From NCBI GenBank assembly GCA_009917455.1, contig QZDS01000020.1, forward strand, positions 31,273 to 95,272: a stretch of DNA of 64,000 nt, read 5' to 3'. Origin of the DNA: a bacterium 1xD8-48. Its GTDB lineage: Bacteria > Bacillota > Clostridia > Lachnospirales > Lachnospiraceae. The translations under genes were made by a program, and so were the position numbers. Below the pieces are notes generated by a model. That model searched no databases. It was not told the origin of the DNA and saw only the letters and a program-made list of their open reading frames with translations. Every line of letters starts with the position of its first letter. Within the stretch, counting starts at the first letter, position 1. Of this stretch, positions 50,763 to 60,392 are shown piece by piece.

Positions 50763-50780
50763 AGGAAAAGTAAAACCAAC

Positions 50781-51662
50781 ATGAAAAACAAGTCAAAGCA
50801 CAGTACAGGATTTAAACTTCCGGGAAGACGCACAGATATCGTGGAACGGCTGGACGCCATGTTGGAGGACGCCATCAACGACACTTTTGAGGAGAGCTAT
50901 TATGATGAGAGCAGGCTTTCCCGGCTGGAGGTAAAGTGGAAGCGGTTTCTCACATCTTCCCTGGCCTCCAAACACAGGATTTATGAGGAGCAGGAGAGGA
51001 TAAAAAGGCTGATATCGGATATTTCCCATCAGACCAAAACGCCTCTTGCCAATATTCTTTTGTATTCCCAGATTTTGCAGGAAAAGGAGAAGGATTCGGA
51101 GCTTGCGCCCATCGTCAAAAATATCAGGGAACAGTCGGAAAAACTGGATTTTCTGATTCGCAATCTGGTAAAGGCGTCCCGGCTGGAGAGCGATGTGCTT
51201 GCCCTTAAGCCAAAACACCAGAAAGTGGCGCCTGTGATTGAAGAGGCGGTCAGCACTTCACAGGAAGCCGCTTCGCAAAAGGGAATCAATATTTCCATTG
51301 AAGAGTTTGCGGGGGAGGCTTACTTTGACAGGAAGTGGACCCGGGAGGCGTTAGAGAATTTAATTGACAACGCCATAAAATACAGCCCGGAAAACAGCGA
51401 AGTACAAGTCCGGGTAAAGGATTATGAAATGTTTACGGCGGTCTGCGTAACGGACCAGGGAATCGGCATCGGCGAGGCGGAACAGAGCCGGGTTTTCGGA
51501 CGCTTTTACAGGAGCCAGGAAGTGGCGGAAGAAAAGGGGCTTGGCCTTGGCCTGTATCTGGTGCGGGAGATTGCGGTAAAGCAGGGCGGGTACGTGAAGG
51601 TGAAATCAAAGCCTTTAAAGGGCAGTACCTTTTATTTTTATATGATGAAGGAAGAACGATGA
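50781..51662 (+). CDS. Sensor histidine kinase without membrane segments
   Basis: 293 residues. H-box DISHQTKTPLANILLYS (phosphoacceptor His near 77), N-box ENLIDNAIKYSPEN (about 194), G1 TDQGIGIGEAEQSRVFGRFYR and G2 GLGLGLYLVREI. The N-terminal 70 residues are charged and helical and show no hydrophobic helix, so it is cytosolic or tethered through a partner. In BceRS-like systems the ABC permease is the real sensor; the two transporter genes downstream make that attractive here. Confidence 0.9.
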   Translation: MKNKSKHSTGFKLPGRRTDIVERLDAMLEDAINDTFEESYYDESRLSRLEVKWKRFLTSSLASKHRIYEEQERIKRLISDISHQTKTPLANILLYSQILQEKEKDSELAPIVKNIREQSEKLDFLIRNLVKASRLESDVLALKPKHQKVAPVIEEAVSTSQEAASQKGINISIEEFAGEAYFDRKWTREALENLIDNAIKYSPENSEVQVRVKDYEMFTAVCVTDQGIGIGEAEQSRVFGRFYRSQEVAEEKGLGLGLYLVREIAVKQGGYVKVKSKPLKGSTFYFYMMKEER

Positions 51663-51803
51663 GCCGGTGAAAACGCCGGCTTGTTTTACGCATACAAGGG
51701 GAGGGAGATTCTTTCAAAACTGTTAGATTTCTGAAAGGAGCAGGAAAGTCTTATCTGTTATATTAATTTCCAGAAACAAACAGGAATGAGAGGTGTTAGG
51801 ATT

Positions 51804-52484
51804 ATGATTATTCTGGAAACAAAAGGACTGAAAAAATATTACGGCGCAGGCGAGAGCCTTGTGAAAGCGCTGGACGGAGTTGATTTGCAGATAGAGCAGG
51901 GAGAGTTCGTGTCGATTGTGGGCACCAGCGGAAGCGGAAAGTCAACGCTTCTTCATATGCTGGGCGGACTTGATTACCCCTCAGAGGGAAAGGTGCTGGT
52001 AGACGGAAAGGATATTTCCGCATTGAAAGAGGATGCGCTGGCAATTTTCCGGCGCAGAAAAATCGGATTTGTTTTTCAGAGCTATAATCTGGTGCCGGTG
52101 CTCAATGTGTATGAAAACATTGTGTTTCCCATTCAGCTCGACGGCAATGAGGTTGACAGAAAGTACATTGATTCCATTGTAAAGACGCTTGGACTGGAAA
52201 ACAGGGTAAACGCGCTTCCCTCCCAGCTCTCCGGCGGACAGCAGCAGAGGGTGGCGATAGCAAGGGCGCTGGCGGCCAAACCGGCCATTATTCTGGCGGA
52301 CGAACCCACGGGAAATCTGGACACAAGCACCAGTCAGGACGTGCTGGGGCTTCTTAAGGTGACGGCAAGAAAGTTTGAGCAGACTATTGCCATGATTACC
52401 CACAACGAGGAGATTGCCCAGATGGCCGACAGGATTATCCGGATTGAGGACGGGAAGATTCTTAAAGGGGGTAGCGGTAAATGA
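51804..52484 (+). CDS. MacB/LolD-type ABC transporter ATPase
   Basis: 226 residues. Walker [10 protein letters not shown] (about 39-47), Q-loop [15 protein letters not shown], signature LSGGQQQR (about 143-150), Walker [14 protein letters not shown] (about 162-174). Start at 51804 has GAGGTG 9 bases upstream; an ATG at 51786 touches an AGGA with no spacing. The stop overlaps the permease start as ATGA. It powers an FtsX-type permease, not classical import. Confidence 0.93.
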   Translation: MIILETKGLKKYYGAGESLVKALDGVDLQIEQGEFVSIVGTSGSGKSTLLHMLGGLDYPSEGKVLVDGKDISALKEDALAIFRRRKIGFVFQSYNLVPVLNVYENIVFPIQLDGNEVDRKYIDSIVKTLGLENRVNALPSQLSGGQQQRVAIARALAAKPAIILADEPTGNLDTSTSQDVLGLLKVTARKFEQTIAMITHNEEIAQMADRIIRIEDGKILKGGSGK

Positions 52485-55060
52485 AAAATGTTACAGGCAG
52501 ATATGTTGCTAACAAAAAAACTATCCAGACCCTTACATGGCGAACAATAAAAGAAAAGAAGTGGAAAAATCTGATTGCCATTCTGGCCATTGCCCTCACG
52601 TCGGTACTTTTTACCGCGCTTTTTACGGTGGGCGGCTCCATGATTACCAGCTTTCAGGAATCCACATTCCGGCAAATCGGCACCAGCGCCCACGGCGGCT
52701 ATAAGTACCTTTCCATGGAGGAGTATGAGAAAATAAAAGCGGCGGGCGGCTATAAGGATATTTCCTATGATATTGTGGCAGGCTTCGGAGCAAGCCCCGA
52801 GCTTAACGCCATTCAGACGGAGATACGATACAGCGAGAATATGGCGGCAAAATGGAGTTATTGCTATCCGGAAAAAGGAAAGATGCCACGTGAGATGAAC
52901 GAGTGTGCGGCCAGCAGCAAGGTACTGGAGGCTCTTGGCGTTCCCCTTAAGGTGGGGGAAAAAGTACCTGTCAGTATCAGAGTGACAGATAAAGACGGGA
53001 GCGAGAGGGAGATACATGAGGAATTTGTATTAAGCGGCTTCTGGTATTCCAATGAGGCGTCTCATGCGGAGGAATTATGGATTTCAGAGGAGTGGCTTCT
53101 TGCCAACGTTTCACTTCTTGATGAAAACTATTACAAACGTATGAAAGAGACAGGGCTATATCATGCAAGTGGCACGGTTCAGGCGTCTGTAATGTTTGAT
53201 TCCGCTTACGATATTGAAAAGCAGATGGAAGAGCTGACGAGCCGGGCCGGATTTTCGGAGGAAGAGGTCAGAATCAGTGTAAACTGGGGTTATGCCGCGC
53301 ATAGCGTAGATGTGACGTCAGTAATGATTGGAGTTTTTATTCTGGGAATCATTATTCTGTCCGGTTATCTGATTATTTATAATATTTTTTATATTAACGT
53401 GACTGCGGATATCAGATATTATGGCCTTTTGAAAACCATAGGAACAACAGGCCGGCAGCTCCGCCGGATGGTCCGGGGACAGGCATTTTTACTTTCGGCG
53501 GCGGGGATTCCGCTGGGGCTTTTGCTTGGTTGGTTTGTGGGAAAAGGAGCGCTTCCGACTGTTTATGCCGGACTGGAAACGGGAGGCGTGCAGAATGTGT
53601 CCATTAATCCTCTGATTTTTGTGGGGTCCGCCATTTTTTCTCTGTTAGTGGTATATTTGAGCTGTATAAACCCCTGCCGTCTTGCGACGAAGGTTTCGCC
53701 CATAGAGGCAGTGCGTTATGTGGAGAATGTACAGTATAAAAAGAAGGAGAAAAAATCGGCAAAAGTATCCATGACCAGACTGGCAATGGCGAATATGGGA
53801 AGAAACAGGCGAAAGGCGGTTCTGGTAATAGTGTCCCTGTCCTTAAGTATGATTTTGATTAACGGCACCTACGCGCTGATAAAGGGCTTTTCCTTTGACA
53901 AATATGTACAGAGCTATCTTCTGACAGATATGCAGGTAAGCCATTTCAGCATGAGAAATCTGTCTTCGCAGGACCGGGATTTTCAGGCTGTGACGCCGGA
54001 GATTATTTCGGAGCTGGAAAGATTTCCGGGCGTAGAGAAAGTTCGTACCCTGAAAATGGGCTATGTAATGACCGAATTATCGGAAGAGCTGACCGAAAAT
54101 TATGTTTCCTTTTTTAAATCCGAGGAGATGGCGGAGTATAGTAGCTATATGGAAGAGATGCTGGATGAAGTAAAAAAGAGCAGGAAAGTTGATTCGCATA
54201 CCTACTGGATGGAGGACGACCTGCTTCCTTATATCGATATACTGGAGGGGGACTTTGATAAGGAAAAATTTGACCAGGGAGGTTATGCGGTTCTGTTCAA
54301 AGATTATTTTACAGGATGGGCGGCCGGCAGCGTAGGAGAAAAAATCACTTTGAAAGGTTGGGAAGAAAGGGAGGGCGTGGAAAAGGAACTGGAGATTATG
54401 GCAGTGGCGACGCTTCCCTACGCGGCAGGCACCCGCAGCAGCGCGCTTGGTTGTGGAATGGTGCTTCTTGGTAAAAAGGATTTTGAGGAGCTTTGCGATG
54501 TAAAAGGCGGTCTTCACGCGTTTCTGGATGTAGAGAAAGGAGCGGACGAACAGGTAATAGAAGCGATTAACGGATGGATTGAAGCCGGGCATACGGATTT
54601 GGTGCTGACGTCCAAGGAATACCTGAGGAAGGAGTTTTCCAGGGAACTGGGAATGTTTTCCATTATAGGAGGGCTTTTGGGAGCGATTCTTGCGCTGATA
54701 GGGATTCTCAATCTGATTAATGCCACAGTTACCGGCATTCTGGCAAGACGGCAGGAATTTGCCATGATGCAGGCGGTGGGAATGACCGGGAAGCAGCTTG
54801 AGCAGATGCTGACCATGGAGGGAATCTGGTACGGCGCATGGACGCTGGGAATTGCCGCTACCCTGGGAAACGTGGTGAGCTATGGGCTGATTTATATGCT
54901 GGGGAAAAATATGGCGTATTTTGAGTGGAGCTTCCACATTCTTCCGCTGGTTCTCAGCATTCCGGTGATTGCGGCGCTGGCGTTGGCGATACCGGTGTGC
55001 TGTTATCACGGGCTTTGTAAGAAGAGCATTATCGAGAGGCTGCGGCTGGCGGAGGTATAG
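52481..55060 (+). CDS. FtsX/MacB-type ABC transporter permease
   Basis: 859 residues, two FtsX units. First: membrane helix ~28-50, large extracellular domain to ~280, helices ~283-310, ~335-360, ~375-400. Second: helix ~440-465 (VLVIVSLSLSMILINGTYAL), extracellular domain to ~715, then three helices to the end. Such permeases usually do mechanical work on peptides or lipoproteins outside the membrane, for peptide-antibiotic defence or release. Coupled by ATGA to its ATPase and preceded by a two-component pair. Confidence 0.9.
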   Translation: MKNVTGRYVANKKTIQTLTWRTIKEKKWKNLIAILAIALTSVLFTALFTVGGSMITSFQESTFRQIGTSAHGGYKYLSMEEYEKIKAAGGYKDISYDIVAGFGASPELNAIQTEIRYSENMAAKWSYCYPEKGKMPREMNECAASSKVLEALGVPLKVGEKVPVSIRVTDKDGSEREIHEEFVLSGFWYSNEASHAEELWISEEWLLANVSLLDENYYKRMKETGLYHASGTVQASVMFDSAYDIEKQMEELTSRAGFSEEEVRISVNWGYAAHSVDVTSVMIGVFILGIIILSGYLIIYNIFYINVTADIRYYGLLKTIGTTGRQLRRMVRGQAFLLSAAGIPLGLLLGWFVGKGALPTVYAGLETGGVQNVSINPLIFVGSAIFSLLVVYLSCINPCRLATKVSPIEAVRYVENVQYKKKEKKSAKVSMTRLAMANMGRNRRKAVLVIVSLSLSMILINGTYALIKGFSFDKYVQSYLLTDMQVSHFSMRNLSSQDRDFQAVTPEIISELERFPGVEKVRTLKMGYVMTELSEELTENYVSFFKSEEMAEYSSYMEEMLDEVKKSRKVDSHTYWMEDDLLPYIDILEGDFDKEKFDQGGYAVLFKDYFTGWAAGSVGEKITLKGWEEREGVEKELEIMAVATLPYAAGTRSSALGCGMVLLGKKDFEELCDVKGGLHAFLDVEKGADEQVIEAINGWIEAGHTDLVLTSKEYLRKEFSRELGMFSIIGGLLGAILALIGILNLINATVTGILARRQEFAMMQAVGMTGKQLEQMLTMEGIWYGAWTLGIAATLGNVVSYGLIYMLGKNMAYFEWSFHILPLVLSIPVIAALALAIPVCCYHGLCKKSIIERLRLAEV

Positions 55061-55075
55061 AAATAATTTTTGGCG

Positions 55076-55120
55076 GGAGCAGAGAATCATTTTGCGAAGA
55101 AGTGATTCTTTGCTCCTTCT
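55076..55120 (+). terminator. Terminator of the two-component/ABC operon
   Basis: Long stem GGAGCAGAGAATCA with its imperfect complement ending TTTGCTCC (55076-55116; two wobble pairs), followed by TTCTGTG. T-run is weak. Confidence 0.65.
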
Positions 55121-55198
55121 GTGTTGCAGAAATGCCGGAAATGGTGTTATTATGAACTTACAGCAGTATGACAGAAAATTACGGAAAAGGAAGAAAAG

Positions 55199-56164
55199 AT
55201 GGAAACAAAAACTTATAAGATATGGGAAGAGAATGAATACCATTACGGCCACGCATGCGGATTCGTGCCGAATATTGTGTCTTACCTCCACGGAGACGGA
55301 GAAAAACGTCCTTGCATGCTGGTAGTTCCGGGGGGTGGGTATCGCTTTGTATCTCCCTCGGAGGGGGAAATTGTGGCGCTGAAATTTTATGAGATGGGCT
55401 ATCAGGCATTTGTGCTGACCTACACCATCAATATGCTGCAGCTTCTGCCCCTTGGAAAGCAGCCTCTTATGGACATTTCAAGGGCGGTGCGCTATATCCG
55501 TAAGAATGCGGAAAGCTTTGGAGTGGAGCCGCATAGTCTGGCAGTCTGCGGGTTTTCGGCAGGCGGTCATCTGTGCGGAAGCCTGTGCGTTCACTGTGAA
55601 GATATCCAGGACAATGAAACTTATAAGGGGATTTCCAACCGTCCGGATGCGGCGGTTTTATGCTATCCTGTAATTACCTCCGGTGAAAAAGCCCACAGAG
55701 GCTCCTTTGACGCGCTTTTGGGGGAGGGAGCTTCGGCGGAAGAACTGGAATATATGTCTCTGGAAATTCAGGTGACAAAAAATACACCGCCCTGTTTTGT
55801 GTGGGCCACCGTCAGCGACCAGGCGGTTCCTGTGGAAAATACTCTGATGTTTCTGCAGGCATGCCGGGAAAAAGGGGCGCCTGTTGCCTGCCACATTTTT
55901 TCGGATGGGGAGCATGGCCTGTCTCTGGCCGACGAGGACTGGGCAAACTGGAGGAAGCAGAGCGGCTATACGCTGGAACAGCAGGTAAGAATAGTGGAAA
56001 AAATAAAATCCGGGGAGCTTATCATACCAAAGGAGGTAAGAAAAGCCCTTGAGGAGGAGGAAAAGGCACAGACACAGTTGCCGCCAAGGAGCGTTCACCC
56101 TGAGGTGGCGGCATGGCCTGAGATGGCAGACGACTTTTTGAAGAAGTATTTTCGGGGGAACTGA
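55199..56164 (+). CDS. Alpha/beta hydrolase (acetyl-esterase-like)
   Basis: 321 residues. Oxyanion loop VVPGGGYRFVSPSE (about 41-54), nucleophile Ser in CGFSAGGHLCG (about 122), later Asp in SDQAVPVENT and His in DGEHGLSLAD give a complete triad. The family (BD-FAE/CE-type) removes acetyl or feruloyl groups from plant or other glycans. No signal peptide. Separated from neighbours, so target unknown. The C-terminal ~50 residues are a helical extension. Confidence 0.85.
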   Translation: METKTYKIWEENEYHYGHACGFVPNIVSYLHGDGEKRPCMLVVPGGGYRFVSPSEGEIVALKFYEMGYQAFVLTYTINMLQLLPLGKQPLMDISRAVRYIRKNAESFGVEPHSLAVCGFSAGGHLCGSLCVHCEDIQDNETYKGISNRPDAAVLCYPVITSGEKAHRGSFDALLGEGASAEELEYMSLEIQVTKNTPPCFVWATVSDQAVPVENTLMFLQACREKGAPVACHIFSDGEHGLSLADEDWANWRKQSGYTLEQQVRIVEKIKSGELIIPKEVRKALEEEEKAQTQLPPRSVHPEVAAWPEMADDFLKKYFRGN

Positions 56165-56323
56165 GCCGCCGGAGAAAAATAGAGGATGGCTGACAAATAT
56201 CTGCAAGCAGTTATCCGGCTCGTTGCCTGCGGGAACAATGGTTATGGTGCAGTAAATTATCAGGTCAGGGAACATAGCAGTAAAATGATTGGAACTGGCA
56301 TAATCAACCAAAGGAGTCAATAA

Positions 56324-56611
56324 ATGAAACAGATGCAGGAGTGTGGGGAAGAACAGCAGACGTCGAAGAAAAAACACGAGTGGCTGGAAAGCGGCTATGA
56401 ATGGTTGAAGGAGGATAAGGAAAAAGCGCGGTTAAGCGAGCGCAAACGCCGGAAACTGGAAAAGAAGAAAAGAAAACAGCGACAGAAACGGAGAAAGCGC
56501 ATGAATGCCAGGATAGATAAAAAGTTATCATTTCTGGCGGCAGGATTGTGCATGGTGTTCTCCTTGCTGGATGTACTTGAGAAGCGTGGAAAACTTCCCT
56601 GGAAGAAATGA
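56324..56611 (+). CDS. Small basic single-span membrane protein (unknown)
   Basis: 95 residues. Residues 15-70 are strongly basic and helical (RKRRKLEKKKRKQRQKRRKR), followed by one membrane helix LSFLAAGLCMVFSLLDVL and a short end. CAAAGGAG lies 8 bases upstream, so it is probably translated. No family recognised; the shape suggests contact of a cytosolic basic helix with RNA or the membrane surface. Confidence 0.6.
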   Translation: MKQMQECGEEQQTSKKKHEWLESGYEWLKEDKEKARLSERKRRKLEKKKRKQRQKRRKRMNARIDKKLSFLAAGLCMVFSLLDVLEKRGKLPWKK

Positions 56612-56720
56612 GAGCGCAGGGAGACTCATTGAAATTGAAGGTACTGCTGTTGGGCGGAACAGAGAAATTTGAGGCGGCGGCTATCCGTTGCCGACCAGAA
56701 CAGGGAAATGGGGAGAAAAT

Positions 56721-57851
56721 ATGAGCAGGAATATCATGGAATATGAAACGGTGGAACTGGATGAACAGGAAGGCGGCATCCTGATTATTGACCAGACAAA
56801 GCTGCCGGGGAAAACGGAAATTATCCGACTTCGGACGGCGCAGGAAATATGGGACGCCATTTACCTTTTAAAGGTGCGGGGAGCGCCGGCAATCGGTGTG
56901 ACGGCGGCCTTTGGAATTTACGTGCTGGCGAAAGAGATTGTTGAAGCGGAAAAGAAGTCTTCAGGCGGAAAAGATGGAGATAAACCTGCAGATTGGGAAA
57001 CTTTTTATGAAAAATTCACGGAGCAGAAGAATTATCTGGATTCGGCAAGACCCACAGCCGTGAATCTCTCTTGGGCCTTAAACAGGATGGACGGCGTCTG
57101 CCGGAGCGCTCATGAAGAGGGGAAAACCGTGGAGGAGATTCTGGATATACTCCATGAGGAAGCCTGCCGGATAAAGGAAGAGGACATTCAGGTGTGCAGA
57201 GCCATCGGAGAGTACGGCTTAAGCCTTGTAAAGCCGGGCGACGGTATTCTTACCCACTGCAACGCAGGTCAGCTTGCCACCTGTAAATACGGAACCGCTA
57301 CCGCTCCCATTTATCTTGGACAGGAGAGAGGCTATGGTTTTCGGGTTTTTGCCGATGAGACCAGACCTCTTTTACAGGGAGCAAGGCTTACCGCCTATGA
57401 GCTTCACAGCGCGGGAGTGGATGTGACCTTAATCTGCGACAATATGTCCGCCATAGTTATGAAAAACGGCTGGGTCAACGCTGTCTTTGTAGGCTGCGAC
57501 AGGGTGGCCGCAAACGGGGACGCGGCAAATAAAATCGGAACCTCCGTGGTGGCAGCGGTTGCCAAAAGATACGGTGTACCTTTTTATGTATGCGCGCCCA
57601 CCTCAACCATCGACCTTGCAACGCCCACAGGAGCTGAAATTAAAATCGAGCAGAGGCCGTCGGAGGAAGTGACGGAAATGTGGTATAAGGAGCGCATGGC
57701 GCCGGAGGGTGTGAAGGTGTTTAATCCGGCGTTCGATGTGACGGACAATGAGCTGATTACCGCGATTGTGACGGAGAACGGGATTGCAAGGGCGCCGTTT
57801 GGGGAGTCGCTTAGGGAAATGTGCGAAAAAAACAAGAAAATTGATGGGTAA
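56721..57851 (+). CDS. mtnA: S-methyl-5-thioribose-1-phosphate isomerase
   Basis: Converts methylthioribose-1-phosphate to methylthioribulose-1-phosphate in methionine salvage. 376 residues. [16 protein letters not shown] (about 51-66), catalytic Cys in [16 protein letters not shown] (about 180) and Asp in [18 protein letters not shown] (about 260) are present. Start at 56721 follows GGGGAGAAAAT; the longer frame from 56688 lacks support. No other salvage gene (mtnK, mtnB, mtnD) is adjacent, so it may act in a partial or DHAP-shunt type route. Confidence 0.93.
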   Translation: MSRNIMEYETVELDEQEGGILIIDQTKLPGKTEIIRLRTAQEIWDAIYLLKVRGAPAIGVTAAFGIYVLAKEIVEAEKKSSGGKDGDKPADWETFYEKFTEQKNYLDSARPTAVNLSWALNRMDGVCRSAHEEGKTVEEILDILHEEACRIKEEDIQVCRAIGEYGLSLVKPGDGILTHCNAGQLATCKYGTATAPIYLGQERGYGFRVFADETRPLLQGARLTAYELHSAGVDVTLICDNMSAIVMKNGWVNAVFVGCDRVAANGDAANKIGTSVVAAVAKRYGVPFYVCAPTSTIDLATPTGAEIKIEQRPSEEVTEMWYKERMAPEGVKVFNPAFDVTDNELITAIVTENGIARAPFGESLREMCEKNKKIDG

Positions 57852-57905
57852 AAGTTTAAAAATTTGAGACTGAGCAGAATATAACTACTAACAGGCTAAA
57901 ATATG

Positions 57906-57926
57906 GGGCTGCTATTTGAGCAGCCC
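57906..57926. terminator. Hairpin between mtnA and the small minus-strand gene
   Basis: Perfect 8-bp stem GGGCTGCT / AGCAGCCC with ATTTG loop; no plus-strand T-run, but CATATTTT follows on the minus strand, so it may serve the minus-strand gene. Confidence 0.5.
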
Positions 57927-57956
57927 TGTAAACTTGGTCAATTATTGAACCTGCTT

Positions 57957-58139
57957 TTATGAAAGATGTTCACTGTTAAGAGGCGGTTGCTGATAAAGTT
58001 TACGCTCAATGAATTTCTTTTCGATGGCGAGCTGCTTTTTAACTGTATCGATATCATTGGTTTCAGCTGCCATTTCCAATCGCTCTATCAGGTCCAATCG
58101 TTCAAAAAGGTTGACATTAATTTCTTTTTCACCCGGCAT
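57957..58139 (-). CDS. Small helical protein (unknown)
   Basis: 60 residues, MPGEKEINVNLFERLDLIERLEMAAETNDIDTVKKQ and on, mostly amphipathic helix. A strong TTAGGAGGTGTTTC lies upstream of the ATG at 58139, which supports translation. Size and helical layout recall Spo0E-like phosphatases, but the SQELD motif is missing, so I leave it unnamed. It lies downstream of, and in line with, the YesN-type regulator. Confidence 0.6.
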   Translation of the reverse strand: MPGEKEINVNLFERLDLIERLEMAAETNDIDTVKKQLAIEKKFIERKLYQQPPLNSEHLS

Positions 58140-58241
58140 ATAGAAACACCTCCTAAATTATGTGATGATTGTAGTTCTTTAAATAAAAGATATCATATTT
58201 AAAAGGCAAAGTCTATTATTGATTAATACAAAAAATCATAA

Positions 58242-59018
58242 TTAACAATTCTTTTGACAACCATGCTCCGCCGCATAAGCACTGGGAGTAGTCCCTGTTT
58301 TTTTCTTAAAAAGCTGGGAGAAATAATGGGGATTATTGCCACAGCCGACCATGTCTGCCACTTCCTGAATGCGGTATCCCCTGGCCAGGTATTTTTTTGC
58401 GTTCCGTATTCTGATTTCTGCCAGGTAGTCTGAGAATTTCCGTCCGGTTTCTTTCAGGAATCTTTTTGAAACATAATCTACATTCATAAAGAGATGGTTT
58501 TCTGCTATTTCCTTTAAAGTGATATTGGAATCGGAAAGGTGCTGTTGCACATAATTCATAATTTGCTCTGACAGAAGGGTTTTGCCATAGGGCTTTTGGT
58601 CAAAAGCGGGAGGGGGATTAGAGAAATCCTTCTTTTGTTTTTTTTCATGGCATTCTCGGCTTACCGCTTTAATGCTGTCAGAAATCTGTTTTTCATTACA
58701 AGGTTTTAAAATGTAATGCCTGACGCCGAATTTCATAGCTTCTTTTGCATATTCAAATTCTCCATAACCAGAGAGAATAATAAATCGGGTATCAGGATTG
58801 ATTTCTGCGATATTCCTGATTAATTCAAGTCCGTTCATTCCCGGCATTTTAATATCGGTGAGTACGATATCAGGGGATTCGTCAATAATCATGTCATAGG
58901 CTTCCAAACCGTTAGAGCAGACGCCGGCAAGCTCTACGCCAAGGGATTTCCAGTCAATCAGGCTGGAAATGGTTTCCCGTATAATTCTTTCATCATCCGC
59001 AATTAATAATTTCAGCAT
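58242..59018 (-). CDS. YesN-type response regulator with AraC DNA-binding domain
   Basis: 258 residues from the ATG at 59018 (AGGGG 8 bases upstream; the ATG at 59024 is too close). Receiver: LLIADDERIIRETI, phosphoacceptor Asp in DIVLTDIKMPGMNG (about 54), Lys in YILKPCN. C-terminal AraC domain: ITLKEIAENHLFMNVDYVSKRF and YRIQEVADMVGCGNNPHYFSQLF. Such regulators pair with YesM kinases and control sugar-uptake genes. Its kinase, directly upstream, is cut off, so the regulator has probably lost its native signal. Confidence 0.9.
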   Translation of the reverse strand: MLKLLIADDERIIRETISSLIDWKSLGVELAGVCSNGLEAYDMIIDESPDIVLTDIKMPGMNGLELIRNIAEINPDTRFIILSGYGEFEYAKEAMKFGVRHYILKPCNEKQISDSIKAVSRECHEKKQKKDFSNPPPAFDQKPYGKTLLSEQIMNYVQQHLSDSNITLKEIAENHLFMNVDYVSKRFLKETGRKFSDYLAEIRIRNAKKYLARGYRIQEVADMVGCGNNPHYFSQLFKKKTGTTPSAYAAEHGCQKNC

Positions 59019-59039
59019 TTTCATTTCCCCTGCCGTCAG

Positions 59040-59168
59040 TCAGATTACAAGATAGGGAATGTCAATCTGAGCTACAGCTTTGTCATCTTCGTTGTATAGT
59101 TGCAGTCCATAATCAGAGCCAAACATGAGTTTAATCCGTTCGTTGATGTTAATGAGGCCGATACTTAT
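59040..59168 (-). pseudogene. C-terminal remnant of a YesM-type sensor histidine kinase
   Basis: Minus-strand frame reads SIGLINININERIKL-type sequence: SIGLININERIKLMFG then SDYGLQLYNEDDKAVAQIDIPYLVI and stop (59042-59040). This is the last ~42 residues of a YesM kinase (G2 box GLxNxxERI onward). Upstream the frame runs into unrelated GC-rich sequence at about 59165-59170. It ends 15 bases before the regulator start, the normal kinase-regulator order. The rest of the kinase is not in the window. Confidence 0.8.
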
Positions 59169-59169
59169 T

Positions 59170-60030
59170 AGCTGTGGCGCAAGGCTGGCCCCATTTGACA
59201 TCCCGCAACTCCGGGAGATTATGAGCTATGACGAGTTGGAGCTTGACAAGCTGGGTGACAGACGGACGGCGGCGTTCTTCATCATCAGTGATACCGACAC
59301 CACCTATAACTTTATCGTGGCCCTTGCCTTTTCGCAGATGTTCAATCTTCTCTGTGAACGGGCGGACAACGTACACGGGGGCCGCCTGCCCCATCATGTG
59401 CGGGTGCTGTGGGACGAGGCCGCCAACACCGGGCAAGTGCCCAACCTCGAAAAGCTGGTGGCGGTCATCCGCTCCCGGGAGGTGAGCCTGACGCTGTTCT
59501 ACCAGCAGTTGGCCCAATGTAAGGCCATATACGATAAAAACGCGGAAACCATTTTAGGCAACATGGACAGCGTGGTGTTCCTCGGGGGCCGGGAGGCCAG
59601 CACCATCAAGGAAATATCGGAAAACTGGCTGGGCAAGGCCACCATCTCCATGCAGACGGAGGGCCGCTCCCGAGGGCAGTCCGAAAGCTACAACCAGAAC
59701 ACCCAGCGGCTGGGCCGGGAGCTTATGACCCCCGCCGAGCTTGCCACCATGCCCGGCGACAGGTGCATCCTGCAACTGCGGGGCCTGCCGCCGTTCTACT
59801 CCCGGAAATACGATTTGAAACAGCACCCCAACTACCGATACACGGCGGAGGCGGACAAGAAGAAAAACGCCTTTTCGCTGGAGCGGCTGATAAACCGCCG
59901 CATGAAAACGCTCAATCCCAACGAGCAGTACACCGTGTACGAGGCGGACGTGCCGGACAAAACGCCCATAGACGAGGACGAGGACATCCTCAACTATGAC
60001 GATTTGGACGACCCGGACGCTTTTGTATAG
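59170..60030 (+). pseudogene. C-terminal part of a VirD4/TraG-type coupling protein (ICE)
   Basis: About 285 residues of a type IV coupling ATPase: APFDIPQLREIMSYDELELD, RVLWDEAANTGQVPNLEKL (Walker B region), VIRSREVSLTLFYQQLAQ, LGGREASTIKEISENWLG, LPPFYSRKYDLKQHPNYRY. The Walker A half is missing: sequence before ~59170 is the kinase remnant. The protein normally docks relaxase-DNA to the conjugation channel; here it cannot work. Strikingly GC-rich compared with the regulator gene next to it. Confidence 0.85.
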
Positions 60031-60122
60031 CTTTGGGACATTTTGTCCCGAAGTGTCACCTGCCGCCTACACCGGGCGGCTTTTCCTGTGCCCGGGAAAA
60101 TCCCGGAGAAATGGAGGACTAT

Positions 60123-60263
60123 ATGGCATTTTTCGCATCCGCTATCACCACTTTGCAGACCCTTGTTATCGCGCTGGGCGCGGGCCTCGGCGTTTGGGGC
60201 GTTGTCAATCTGCTGGAGGGCTACGGCTCGGACAACCCCGGCTCAAATGCTCATGTACGGTAA
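60123..60263 (+). pseudogene. Truncated Maff2-family ICE membrane protein
   Basis: 46 residues: MAFFASAITTLQTLVIALGAGLGVWGVVNLLEGYGSDNPG is the start of the Maff2 family (small VirB2-like membrane protein found after the coupling protein in Firmicutes ICEs). After NPG the frame ends within SNAHVR; intact members continue with a second hydrophobic helix. The break at about 60241 is where AT-rich sequence of the MerR-ABC cassette begins. GGAGG precedes the ATG. Confidence 0.75.
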
Positions 60264-60344
60264 AGAAGCAAGCAACTGAAAACAACAGATAGACCGCCAG
60301 CAGCCCACTATTCCGTATTTTTTCTTAAATCTTCTTAAAAGCAC

Positions 60345-60375
60345 TTGCTTGTGACGCAACGTAATGAGATATACT
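60345..60375 (+). promoter_or_regulatory. MerR-type promoter with 19-bp spacer
   Basis: TTGCTT (60345-60350), 19-bp spacer, TATACT (60370-60375). The spacer holds the near-dyad GACGCAACGT. Overlong 19-bp spacing is the hallmark of promoters untwisted by MerR proteins, here autoregulating the cassette. Confidence 0.8.
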
Positions 60376-60392
60376 ATACGAGGAGGTGTGAC

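Noticed and set aside
57957..58139. Spo0E-type phosphatase
   Set aside because: Length is right but the SQELD signature is absent.
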